17,869 bases of DNA, taken from CAZTAR01 sp043813895 (lineage in GTDB: Bacteria; Planctomycetota; Phycisphaerae; UBA1845; UTPLA1). Positions 7,200-15,088 of this stretch are shown piece after piece (the first letter of the stretch is position 1; the number at the start of each line of letters is the position of its first letter). Location: assembly GCA_043813895.1 (NCBI GenBank), contig JBDRKQ010000060.1:1-17869 (forward strand), in the 5' to 3' direction. Position numbers and translations under genes: made by a program. The notes under the pieces are model-generated. The model made no database searches and was not told the origin of the DNA. It saw only the letters and a program-made list of their open reading frames with translations.

Positions 7200-7655
7200 C
7201 ATCGAAGGGTCCTCGCCTCCCCGCGCCACTCACCGGATCGATCGGCCGGGTGCCAAAGCCACAATGGACCTCGGGAGGATTCCCGCTGGACACGCCCGTT
7301 CAAAGACACGCATGACCAAACTGCCTGTTCTCCGGCATCTTTAAGCAACAAGAACGCCTGTCGAGCGGGCGTCGGCATCCAACGCTGAGCGCTGGAGCAG
7401 CGACTGATGATAGTCGACGTGCGGGGCCAACTCCCTCCCGAGGGTCACGGCCGTGACACCGAGCGAAGGGGTGCGATGCACTCGACGGTGCGCGACGCAC
7501 CGTCCATCCGCGGTCCCACTCAAACAGGCAACCGACAGGTCTCCGCTTGTGTGACGTGCGGTCTGCGCGCGGCGTGTTGTGGTTGCACGACGCACACAGG
7601 GGCGCTCCGCGCAGGAGGCACCGCCGGGTGCCGCGGCCTAATAGGGAGGGCGATG
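7200..7655. other. noncoding stretch upstream of the secreted repeat protein
   Basis: No gene is supported here. The frame of the downstream protein stays open back to 7407, but residues upstream of 7656 look like random translation, and a ribosome site favours the later start. The stretch contains a perfect 14-base palindrome at 7444-7457. Confidence 0.5.
7644..7650 (+). promoter_or_regulatory. ribosome binding site deciding the start of the repeat protein
   Basis: GGGAGGG ends 5 bases before ATG 7656 and 2 bases before ATG 7653. It favours 7656 and argues against the open frame extending back to 7407. The encoded signal peptide begins exactly here. Confidence 0.6.
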
Positions 7656-9314
7656 ATGAGAACTGCAACAGGCCTGATCACAAGCGTCGCAGCAATCTGT
7701 CTGGCGATCGGGACTCCGGTCCGGGGAGACTTCATCGCCTGCGAACAGACGCTCTGGTATCTCATCCATGAAGAGCCGACGGACCCCGAGAGCGACGTGG
7801 TCTTCATCGTGCGACTGCAGGTGGAGGCCGAGGACTCGGATGTGGACGCCATCGGCTGGCGGATCGTGGCGGCCGAGTTCCGCCAGCCCGACGGGGGCGG
7901 GGGCGACGACACCGTGTGGCTGGACGGATCCCCGGTCGTCGATTCGCCGGACGGCCTGTGGTGGTGCGACCACGCCGATTTCCTCGCTCCGCAGTTAAAT
8001 GAGTTTGCCATGCCACCGCTCCTGGAGGGTACCGCGGACGCGCAGGACTCACAGGGCCCCGACCTGGATTACTCCTTTGAGGGCGTCCTCTATGAGCCTC
8101 CTCCGGGCGGACCGCCGTATGACCCGACCGCCGCGTTCAACTACGTCTTCACCCGGGTCGGCGAGCAGGAACCGAAGGAGGAGGGGGACGACGAGCCGGG
8201 GGAGATCGACGAGGAGAACGAGCCGCCGTTGGGCGGCAGCATACGGGGCGGCGGGCCGGTCAACGGCCTGGACATCCAGACATTTGTCGAGGCGGTCATC
8301 AACGAGGAAGTGGACATCAACGAGACGCCCTGTTTCATCGTTGCTCTGCTTGGTGGCGAGTGCGAGTGCCCGCGGCCGGGCGTGTACGACTGCAATGCAA
8401 ACAGCATCATCGACGAGATCGACATCTTCCTGGGCACCAGCGCCGACTGCAACGGCAACGGCGTCCCCGACGAGTGCGAGATCGACGAGGACAGCCAAGC
8501 CCCGGGCGGGCCGTTCTACTGCACCGAAGACTGCGATCCGGACTGCAACGCGAACGGTATCCCGGACGCCTGTGAGGAAGACTGCAACGCCAATGGCGTG
8601 CCCGATGACTGCGACATCGCCGCCGAGACGAGCACCGATGTCAACGGCAACAGCATTCCGGACGACTGTGAGCCCGACTGCAACAACAACGACGTGCCCG
8701 ACGCCTGGGACATCTTGCAGGAGACGAGCGCAGACTGCAACGAGAATGGTTGGCCCGATGAGTGTGAGCCAGACTGCAACGCCAACGGGGTGCCGGACGA
8801 CTGCGACCTCGATCCGAGTGATCCCGATGGTGATGAGTTTGTCAGCGAGGACTGCAACGGGAACGACTACCCCGATGAGTGCGACCTGACACTGCCGCCG
8901 CCGTTCGGCAGTCTCGACTGCAATGACAACGACATCCCGGATGAGTGCGACCTCGCCGACTGCGAGGGCGAGGCGTGGTGCGACGACTGCAACGAAAACG
9001 GCTTCCTTGACGTGTGCGACATTGCCGCCGAGATCAGCGACGACGCGAACGAGAACGGCGTCCCTGACGAGTGCGAAGGGGAAGGGCTGCTGGGCGGCGG
9101 CGATGCCCCGACTGGCGACGGTGACCCAACGGGCGACGGTCTGTCGGCGGACGAAGCCGAGGCTGCCTGGGCCGAGTTCGTTGACTGGTCCATGCAACGA
9201 ACCTGGGGCCCGGACGCCGACTGCGGCGGCGGCGAGCAGTTCCAGTCGTTGGTGGACGAGCTGGAGGCATTGGAGCTGCCGGTGCGGAGTCCATCCCTGG
9301 TGCCGCCGGCGTAG
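7656..9314 (+). CDS. secreted acidic protein with twelve DCNGNGxPDECD-type repeats
   Basis: The 552-residue protein begins with a Sec signal peptide (MRTATGLITSVAAICLAIG, then TPVRG). A region of about 160 residues without recognised family follows, then an acidic Glu-rich linker and NGLDIQTFVEAVIN, the dockerin-like wording common in planctomycete surface proteins. Residues 245-474 hold about twelve units of the form D-C-N-x-N-x-x-P-D-x-C-D/E, such as DCNGNGVPDECEI and DCNANGVPDDCDI. The spaced Asp/Asn side chains resemble calcium-binding loops of dockerin, EF-hand and thrombospondin type 3 repeats, and the paired cysteines suggest disulfides. The protein is probably exported and structural or adhesive, with calcium-dependent folding; this is inference. 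A Gly/Asp-rich C-terminal part follows, ending in PSLVPPA, with no clear sorting signal seen. Confidence 0.85.
   Translation: MRTATGLITSVAAICLAIGTPVRGDFIACEQTLWYLIHEEPTDPESDVVFIVRLQVEAEDSDVDAIGWRIVAAEFRQPDGGGGDDTVWLDGSPVVDSPDGLWWCDHADFLAPQLNEFAMPPLLEGTADAQDSQGPDLDYSFEGVLYEPPPGGPPYDPTAAFNYVFTRVGEQEPKEEGDDEPGEIDEENEPPLGGSIRGGGPVNGLDIQTFVEAVINEEVDINETPCFIVALLGGECECPRPGVYDCNANSIIDEIDIFLGTSADCNGNGVPDECEIDEDSQAPGGPFYCTEDCDPDCNANGIPDACEEDCNANGVPDDCDIAAETSTDVNGNSIPDDCEPDCNNNDVPDAWDILQETSADCNENGWPDECEPDCNANGVPDDCDLDPSDPDGDEFVSEDCNGNDYPDECDLTLPPPFGSLDCNDNDIPDECDLADCEGEAWCDDCNENGFLDVCDIAAEISDDANENGVPDECEGEGLLGGGDAPTGDGDPTGDGLSADEAEAAWAEFVDWSMQRTWGPDADCGGGEQFQSLVDELEALELPVRSPSLVPPA
8388..9077 (+). repeat. 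coding repeats: twelve degenerate D-C-N-x-N-G-x-P-D-x-C units
   Basis: Units are short (about 12 residues) and separated by variable spacers of 0 to about 20 residues. Some units have lost a cysteine (DVNGNSIPDDC, DCNNNDVPDAWD, DANENGVPDEC). The variation in spacing and sequence indicates an old expansion rather than recent tandem duplication. Confidence 0.85.
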
Positions 9315-9366
9315 GGCCGGCCGGTTCACCGCGGAGCACACCGCGCGGGTGCCGGCCGTCACCAAA

Positions 9367-9432
9367 CTGTGGCACCGGCGTCCCGCCGGTGGAATGACCG
9401 GTGGGGCCACCGCCGAGACGGCGGTGCCACAG
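9367..9432. repeat. double-hairpin REP-like palindromic element
   Basis: Two 25-base arms (9367-9391 and 9408-9432) are inverted copies of each other with four mismatches. Each arm is also a hairpin by itself: CACCGGCG-TCC-CGCCGGTG on the left and CACCGCCG-AGA-CGGCGGTG on the right, both with perfect 8-bp stems. The arm differences are balanced so that both stems stay paired. The element lies 52 bases after the stop of the repeat protein and is not coding. Confidence 0.7.
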
Positions 9433-9562
9433 CATGGTTGTGACGGCGGGTCGCGTCGTGCCGGAGACTTCCCCGCCCGGTGGGTTCGGCGTGGTCGAGG
9501 GTGCGTCGGACGATACCGAACCAAGAGGGGATCACACCCCGTTGAGAGAGAGGAGTCACATG

Positions 9563-9877
9563 ATGACGGAACAAGCGTCCAACGGCCGGTCGCGGCCTTG
9601 CTCAACCCGCCGCGGCCATCTCCGGCTCTACGAAGCGCACCGCCTGTGCGGGCGCATCCTGTCGCAGGTGCCGGGGGCCGGAGCCTACCGCACGGAGGAG
9701 CTGCCGGACGCGCTGGCGGAGCAGCTCGGCTGCTGCGACTGCGGGACGATCTTCAACGTCGTGCAGGCCTGCCTGATGCGGCTGGTGAGCGAGGCGATCG
9801 TGCCGCCGTCGTCGGCCGCATCGCGGGCCCCCAGACGACCGGACAGCGGTCAGCACCTGGAGCGAGGCGCCTCGTGA
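9563..9877 (+). CDS. small cysteine-containing protein of unknown function
   Basis: The start is fixed by AGGAG (9551-9555), 7 bases before ATG 9563; ATG 9560 is a possible alternative. The product has 104 residues and no signal peptide or membrane segment. Its middle part looks like a folded helical domain (LRLYEAHRLCGRILSQV, then YRTEELPDALAEQLG). It is followed by a tight cysteine group, GCCDCGTIFNVVQACL, which might bind a metal or form disulfides. The C-terminal 25 residues are Pro/Ser/Arg-rich and probably disordered. I do not recognise the family. It is in the same direction as the secreted repeat protein but separated by the double-hairpin element, so co-transcription is uncertain. 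Confidence 0.55.
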   Translation: MTEQASNGRSRPCSTRRGHLRLYEAHRLCGRILSQVPGAGAYRTEELPDALAEQLGCCDCGTIFNVVQACLMRLVSEAIVPPSSAASRAPRRPDSGQHLERGAS

Positions 9878-9892
9878 GGCGGGCCCGGACCT

Positions 9893-10093
9893 GCGTACCA
9901 CCCGTACGCGACCCGTGTACCACCCGTACGCGACCCGCGTACCACCGGTACGGGCGGCCGAGTCAACCGGGGTCGGCCCTCGACCCCGCTTGGCTCGACG
10001 CCCAGGTCAACCGAGGTCGGCATCCAGGTCAACCGGGGTCGGCCCTCAACCCCACCGGGGTGGACATCCGACCCCAGCGGGGGTGTGGCGCGC
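9893..10093. repeat. array of degenerate 22-bp tandem repeats
   Basis: Three units start at 9893, 9915 and 9937 (GCGTACCACCCGTACGCGAC type), each with an internal inverted GTAC pair. A second set starts at 9962, 9984, 10006, 10028, 10050 and 10072, keeping exactly the 22-base step. Units at 9962, 10006 and 10028 share GTCAACCGGGGTCGG, with one base changed in the 10006 unit. The first contains a perfect hairpin, GGGGTCG-GCCCT-CGACCCC (9969-9987). The remaining part of the 9878-10250 gap shows no gene. Confidence 0.7.
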
Positions 10094-10250
10094 CCCCATC
10101 AAGCTGAGGCAGTGGGCGTCGGCTTGCCCGGGCGCCGGCCCGCGGGTCCCGGGACCGGGCAAGGCTTCCCCGCGAGGCTGTTTCACAGGCCCCGCGGACC
10201 GAGAAGACGCTGCACAGGCGGCTGCGGCTGCCGGATTCGCCCCCACGGCG

Positions 10251-13247
10251 TCAGTCCGGCGGGCCGCTTGCCCGGCCCTCGCGGTCGGTGCGTCGCCGGG
10301 CGATGACGCGCCTGCTCTTCTCGATCTCGCCCATCCAGGCGGCGTAGCGGCCTTCCCAGGCTGAGAGCTTGCCCGCTTCATGCAGGGCTGTGAGCGACGC
10401 CTCCGCTTCATCCAGCAGTTTGGTGGCCGCCGCGTCGTCGTCGACCGTCTGCTGATGAAGATGCCAAGTGGCTAGCTTGGTCTGCGACAGGATCACGTCC
10501 AACGCCCGCTTGGTGACCTCCGGCTGGGCCGCCAGCAGCGAGCGGCGGATCTCATGGGCGGCGGCGTAGTGCTGTCGGGCTTCTTCGGCACGCCCGAGTC
10601 TGCTGACGCACTTGCCGAGCCAATCGTGGGCCATCGCCAAGTCGTCTTGAAGTGCCAGGTTCTCCGGCTCAGCCTCGGCCAGGCCGGCGCGGATGGCCAG
10701 TGCCCGCTCAAAGTCCTTGCGCGCAGACTGCAGCTCACCGCGGTCCAGTTCGAGCCTCCCACGACGAATGTAGGAGAACGCCGAGATACGCCGCCATTCG
10801 GGGTTGTCAGGCTCCTCCGCCACCAAGCCCTCCGCGAGTTGCACGGCGGCGGCGCAGTGGGACGTCGCCGAGTCGAGGTCCCCGGCTTCCTGTCGGAAAC
10901 GGGCCAATTGATGATGCGCGTAGTACAGGTCCCGACGCCACGTCGTGACAGTCGGGTCTGCTGACGTGAGGTACTCGCCGGCGCGAACCGCTTCCTCCAG
11001 CAACGCCGTGGCCCGATCCGGGCGGCCGGCGTCGTGGTAGGCCGTGGCCATCGCCGCACAGGTGGTCAGCAGCGTGTGCCGCCGCTGCACGTCCGTCGGG
11101 CATTGCTCGCTCATCTGACGGCGTAGCGCCAGCGAGTCCTCCAGCGCGGCCAGTCCCGACGCGCCGTCACCGAGCTTGAGCAGTGATCGGCCGACGAGCC
11201 CCCGAGCCGTGGCCAGCAGGTCGCCCTGCCGCGGGTCTCCCGTGTTGAAGTCAGCCTCGGTACCGCCCTGGTCGCCGCCGGCCAGCACAACAGCGGCATC
11301 GGCTTGTCGGGCTGCCTGCTCGTATTGCCCTGCGTCGTAGAAACGCTGTGCCAGTGCGGTGCGGGTGGCGCACAGTTCGAGCGTGGCATCGCTGTCGCCC
11401 GGTCGCCGGCGGAGGATCTCAGCCTCCAGTTCGATGGCCCGGGCATAGTGACCGTCCGCCTCATCGACCACCGCGGCCAGCTTGCGATGCGCCCGGCCGA
11501 CGGCCAGCCAGGCTTCTGCGTTCTGTGCCGCCTTGTGGTTTGCGGCGACTGCCGACAAGTCGTCATCGACGCCGGCATCCCCACCGGCTTCCGTGGACGA
11601 TGTCCGGTGGGCATCGTCCCTGGCTCTTGGTCCCGGTCGTAAGCCCGCCCGTTGCCGGGTGATGTCGAGGCACGCCCGGTAGTGCTCGGCGGCCTCGGCG
11701 CGGCGGCCCATCGCGGCGGCGATGTCGCCCTGTTTCTCGCGGAGTTCCGCTGCCACGCCCTCCAGCGCCACATCGGCTTCGACCAGCGGTCGCAGCCGTT
11801 CAAGCTTGTCCGCCATCCGCCCCAAGAGTCGGTCCCGCACCTTTGTCCCGCCGGCCAGCGTGCGGATCGAGGTCTCGAACTCGCCGACCACGTCGGCAAG
11901 CGTTGCGTGGGCGAGCACGGCGACTTGCCTGGCATTGTCCCGCTCGGCCCGCGCCTGCCACCACAGCGAGGTTACCATCACGGATGAGGCGATCAGCAGC
12001 ACGAAGATCACCGCGGCAAACGTCGCGTGGACGCGATACTTCCGGATCGTCTTCCGCAAAATGTAAAGACTGCTGTCTGCCTTGGCCTCGACAGCGTCGC
12101 CGGCCAGGTAGCGGTCGAGGTCATCAGCGAAGGCATCGGCCGACTGGTAGCGGCGTGGCGGCTCCTTCGCCAGCGCCTTGAGGATGATGTGCTCCAGGTC
12201 GTCACTGACCGGGCCGGTCGTCGGGCGGATCCCCACGTCCGGGTCCTGCATGGCTAGGTTCAAAGGCCGCGGCACCTGGGTGCGGATATTCGTCCTCACG
12301 GCGCTGGGTTCACCGTGGACCGAATAGGGGAATGCACCGGTCACCAAGCGGTAGAGGATGAGCCCGAGGGCGTAGATGTCCGAGCGGACGTCGGCGTCAC
12401 CCTCGGCGGCCTGCTCGGGGCTCAGGAAGGCCAGCGTGCCCGCCACTTGCCCGGCGAGCGAGATGGTCGCGCCCTCGTCGTCCCCGAGACATTTCGCCAG
12501 GCCAAAGTCCAAGACGTGCGGCTCACCGTCGAGGTCGACCAGAATGTTGCCGGGCTTGAGATCGCGATGAATGATACCGCGTTGGTGGGCGCTGTTGATG
12601 GCCCGACATACCGTCACGAAGAGGCGAACAACAGCTTCGACAGGCGGCCGGTGAAAGAGCACGTAGTCGCTGATCGGCATGCCCTCGACGTGCTCCATCG
12701 CGAAGTACTGCCGCCCGCGGACTACGCCGCTGTCGTACAGCGTGACGATGTTCGGGTGCCGCAGCCGGGAGACGAGCCTGACCTCTCGCTCGAAGCGGTG
12801 ACGCTGTCGATCGGAAGCGAGCGGGCCGTCGAGCAGGACCTTGAGAGCGACGGTGCGGCCGGTTGCCTTCTGGACCGCCTTGTACACCACGCCCTGGCCG
12901 CCGTGGTCGAGTCGTTCGAGGATGTCGTAGCCGTCCAAGGCCTCGTCAAGCAATGCCAAGTCGTCGCCGAACGGCGCCGCATGCGGATCGCTTGCGTCGG
13001 TCGAGGGCGAGGTCTGCCTTGCCCGCTGGGCGGCCGCCTGGATGATCCGGGCGGTCCGCAGGGCCTCGCCCAACTCGGGCATCAACTCGGCATACTGCTG
13101 CTGGATGCCCACGTCGTCGATGGATGCGCCGGCTTCCTCCTGTCGGAGGATGGCCTCGACGATGGCGTCGATCCGGCCGTCCGGCGAAGAGGAACATCGA
13201 GCCGCCTCAAGAGGTTCGTGGCGGGATCGCGAACGGTCGGCAGCCAT
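10251..13247 (-). CDS. membrane Ser/Thr protein kinase with C-terminal TPR-like region
   Basis: A PknB-type kinase of 998 residues. The kinase domain (about 107-382) shows the ATP loop DHGGQGVVY, lysine K136 (VALKVLL), catalytic IIHRDLKPGN (D229, N234), DFG at 247-249 and SPEQAAEGD (276-284). The first glycine of the ATP loop is replaced by Asp114, an oddity. A single membrane segment follows at about 408-430. The C-terminal 550 residues are helical and full of AxxxYxxA-type pairs (YEQAARQADAAVVLA, ARKDFERALAIRAGLAE, ARQHYAAAHEIRRSLLA), typical of TPR-like repeats for protein contacts. With the kinase inside, the repeats would lie outside the cytoplasmic membrane. The gene follows an ECF sigma gene by 99 bases on the same strand, suggesting that the kinase and sigma factor work together. 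Substrates are unknown. Confidence 0.9.
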   Translation of the reverse strand: MAADRSRSRHEPLEAARCSSSPDGRIDAIVEAILRQEEAGASIDDVGIQQQYAELMPELGEALRTARIIQAAAQRARQTSPSTDASDPHAAPFGDDLALLDEALDGYDILERLDHGGQGVVYKAVQKATGRTVALKVLLDGPLASDRQRHRFEREVRLVSRLRHPNIVTLYDSGVVRGRQYFAMEHVEGMPISDYVLFHRPPVEAVVRLFVTVCRAINSAHQRGIIHRDLKPGNILVDLDGEPHVLDFGLAKCLGDDEGATISLAGQVAGTLAFLSPEQAAEGDADVRSDIYALGLILYRLVTGAFPYSVHGEPSAVRTNIRTQVPRPLNLAMQDPDVGIRPTTGPVSDDLEHIILKALAKEPPRRYQSADAFADDLDRYLAGDAVEAKADSSLYILRKTIRKYRVHATFAAVIFVLLIASSVMVTSLWWQARAERDNARQVAVLAHATLADVVGEFETSIRTLAGGTKVRDRLLGRMADKLERLRPLVEADVALEGVAAELREKQGDIAAAMGRRAEAAEHYRACLDITRQRAGLRPGPRARDDAHRTSSTEAGGDAGVDDDLSAVAANHKAAQNAEAWLAVGRAHRKLAAVVDEADGHYARAIELEAEILRRRPGDSDATLELCATRTALAQRFYDAGQYEQAARQADAAVVLAGGDQGGTEADFNTGDPRQGDLLATARGLVGRSLLKLGDGASGLAALEDSLALRRQMSEQCPTDVQRRHTLLTTCAAMATAYHDAGRPDRATALLEEAVRAGEYLTSADPTVTTWRRDLYYAHHQLARFRQEAGDLDSATSHCAAAVQLAEGLVAEEPDNPEWRRISAFSYIRRGRLELDRGELQSARKDFERALAIRAGLAEAEPENLALQDDLAMAHDWLGKCVSRLGRAEEARQHYAAAHEIRRSLLAAQPEVTKRALDVILSQTKLATWHLHQQTVDDDAAATKLLDEAEASLTALHEAGKLSAWEGRYAAWMGEIEKSRRVIARRRTDREGRASGPPD

Positions 13248-13346
13248 CAGGATTCAGCCCTTAAAACGCGGAACAGATGCAATGCTATCGCACGCGGCGT
13301 CTTCGCCGCGCGTCAAGTGTGGGCGACTATTTCGGCGATCGCCGTC

Positions 13347-13973
13347 TTACTCGGCCGGCACGATGTCCGAGGAGGCAGCATCGCTGAGATACTTGCCGGC
13401 ATTGCCCAGCTGTGCCTGCAATTGCCGCAGGCCGTGGAAGAGCAGCCCGTTGACCGCCGACTTGGTCCGGCCCATCGCCTGGGCGATGGCGTCGGGCGAG
13501 CGCCCCTCGATGAACCGCATCCAGATGGCCTCTCGCCGGGCATCGGGGAGGCTTGCGATGGCGATCTGCATGGCATCGACGGCCTCGGTCGCCGCCGCCT
13601 CGCTGCTCGGCGTCCGACCCGGTGAAACGACGCGGGCGAACAGGTCCGCCAGGGACGAAGCCCGATCCGCCTCGTGCACGATCCGGAGGCGACCGCCCCG
13701 CTTGACCCGGGTGGCGGTATTGATGGCGTTGACCATCTTCCGCTGGGCGAGGCATGTCAGCCATCGATCCAGCGCATCCTCGCCGTCGGCCCGAAAGCCG
13801 GACAGCCCCTGGAAGGCAGCAATCCAGACCTCCTGCAAGACATCCTCCGCCGAGATCAGCCGCCGCAGCTCGGACGGAATCCGCATGGCGAGGTAGTTGC
13901 GCAGCCGCGGCGCTCGCAGCCGCATGCCGCGTAGCAACGCCTCTTCGCCTTCCCGCAGGCCATTCTCACGCAT
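13347..13973 (-). CDS. ECF-type RNA polymerase sigma factor linked to a Ser/Thr kinase
   Basis: A 208-residue sigma-70 family factor with only regions 2 and 4, as in ECF sigmas. Region 2 (about 10-85) has the core-binding and -10-reading features RNYLAMRIPSELRRLISAED, VLQEVWIAAFQGL and WLTCLAQRKMVNAIN. Region 4 (about 138-190) has SLPDARREAIWMRFIEG and the HTH SPDAIAQAMGRTKSAVNGLL. ATG 13973 is chosen because GAGGAGG lies 11 bases upstream; a GTG at 14024 in frame would add 17 acidic residues. ECF factors encoded beside Ser/Thr kinases are a recognised group in Planctomycetes (described as ECF-STK groups), in which no classical anti-sigma factor is encoded nearby. None is seen here. Control by phosphorylation from the downstream kinase is the likely model but is inferred. 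Confidence 0.88.
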   Translation of the reverse strand: MRENGLREGEEALLRGMRLRAPRLRNYLAMRIPSELRRLISAEDVLQEVWIAAFQGLSGFRADGEDALDRWLTCLAQRKMVNAINTATRVKRGGRLRIVHEADRASSLADLFARVVSPGRTPSSEAAATEAVDAMQIAIASLPDARREAIWMRFIEGRSPDAIAQAMGRTKSAVNGLLFHGLRQLQAQLGNAGKYLSDAASSDIVPAE

Positions 13974-14287
13974 GGGCCAATCATCCTCCTCGGACGACTC
14001 GGCGGCCACTGACAATGATACCACGTCTTTCGGTGCCCCGCTTCACCGGCTGCCTCCGAGGGCACGGACCGCCCATCTCCCCCTTAAAGAGTGCGCACGA
14101 ACGGGCAGGTTCTTAATCCGCTGCTCACGTTTCTTCCGATGTTGCGAACGCAGCATCGGCATCGATGATCTTGAGCGGCCCGGTTCTCGGCAGATCGGCA
14201 AGATGGAAGCGCCCGGCGCCAGTACTCACAGAGGCTGCCGGCTTCGATACACTCAGCGTACGTCCAACCCCCGCACGCCGCCGATCG
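13974..14287. other. noncoding stretch upstream of the sigma factor gene
   Basis: No gene, RNA or clear promoter is visible between the sigma factor gene and the ribbon-helix-helix fragment. It presumably carries the promoter of the sigma-kinase operon, but I cannot point to convincing boxes. Confidence 0.4.
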
Positions 14288-14464
14288 TCAGGTTCGGGTC
14301 CGGCAGGCCCGTTTGTCGGTCCACTGCTGCTCGACCAGCCGCTGGCGAATCAGATCGCGGACGAACTCGGAGCGGTTGGTGTAGCGGCCGGCCTTGACGA
14401 GCCGCTCCAGCTTGCGAAGCAGCGGTGCTTCCAACGAGACACTGAAGCGGACAAGCTCGGGCAC
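14288..14464 (-). pseudogene. NikR-like ribbon-helix-helix regulator, C-terminal domain missing
   Basis: From GTG 14464, preceded by GGAG at about 9 bases, the frame encodes 58 residues: ELVRFSVSLEAPLLRKLERL, then GRYTNRSEFVRDLIRQRLVE. This is the ribbon-helix-helix DNA-binding domain in the form found at the N-terminus of NikR nickel regulators, where RFSVSLE is the beta strand contacting DNA. NikR proteins are about 130-140 residues and use a C-terminal ACT-like domain with metal-binding histidines. No such sequence follows in any frame up to about 14100. The last residues (TDKRACRTRT) are out of family. It is therefore probably a truncated gene, although a stand-alone ribbon-helix-helix protein of this size could still bind DNA. 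Metal sensing cannot remain. Confidence 0.6.
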
Positions 14465-14626
14465 GATGCGTCTCCGTGGTGGCAGGACAATCGGTGCGCG
14501 GCGGAGATGATACGCCGTCGTGGCAAACATGGCGAACGCCGCAAGACCGCAGAATCGATCACGGCCCAATACTCGAACGCCGGCGGCAAGTGGACGGAGA
14601 GTGCCCGTACCGAAGGCCGCGTCGCG

Positions 14627-15049
14627 TCACACGAGCTTCCGAGCGATCTGCTCGTCGAGGATCTCGCGGACGGTGAGGGCGATGATGGCCTTGCCGCTCT
14701 TGCGGAAGAACGCGTCGATCTCGCGGAGGGCGTCGGACGGGTAGTCGAAGGCGACGAAGAAGCCTTTCGTGCGGTCTTCGCGGGTCATGACGGCCTCGAA
14801 GGCATCGACGTCCGGCCGGCCGACGCGGTCCTTCTGCTTGACCTGGATCGGGTACCAGGCGTCCATGAACTGCTCGAACGCCGGCGTCTGGCCCTTGGGC
14901 ACAGCGGCCTTGCTCGGGGCGGCGGAGACGGGGAAGATGCGGCCGTCGATGCCCATATCGCCGACCTGCACCTTGTTGGGGATGCCGCCCAGGGCGATGA
15001 CGGCCCAGTTCTCGAACAGCAGCGGCGGGAGTTGCCGCAACTGCTCCAC
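14627..15049 (-). pseudogene. Mrr-like nuclease domain, C-terminal fragment of a DNA methyltransferase
   Basis: The 140 residues read FENWAVIALGGIPNKVQVGD, MGIDGRIFPV, then WYPIQVKQKDRVGRPDVDAF, TKGFFVAFDYPSDALREI and TVREILDEQIARKL. This is an Mrr-like PD-(D/E)xK fold with the acidic GD-MGIDG segment (D31, D35) and QVKQK (Q69, K71) as likely active-site positions. I recognise this segment as the C-terminal extension of long site-specific DNA methyltransferases whose N-terminus reads DPPFNSNRNYEVFWGETKE. That N-terminus occurs separately at 16119-16340. A TAG lies just upstream in frame, and translation could only start at GTG 15049 with AGGAG three bases before it. It may be a dead fragment or a separately translated nuclease domain. 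Confidence 0.65.
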
Positions 15050-15088
15050 GGTCTCCTATTGAAGAGCGCAGTGCTTCCTTGCCGCAAG

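Noticed and set aside
8049..9605. Long open frame on the minus strand (518 codons) opposite the repeat protein
   Set aside because: It is the mirror of the Asp/Asn/Cys repeats; its Val/Ala/Gly-rich translation has no motif, and the plus strand has the signal peptide and ribosome site.
9893..10093. CRISPR array
   Set aside because: Repeats are 22 bases with no unique spacers between them, units diverge strongly, and no cas gene is present.
12315..13625. 436-codon plus-strand frame across the kinase and sigma factor genes
   Set aside because: It is antisense to clear kinase catalytic motifs and spans two real genes; high GC at third positions explains the open frame.
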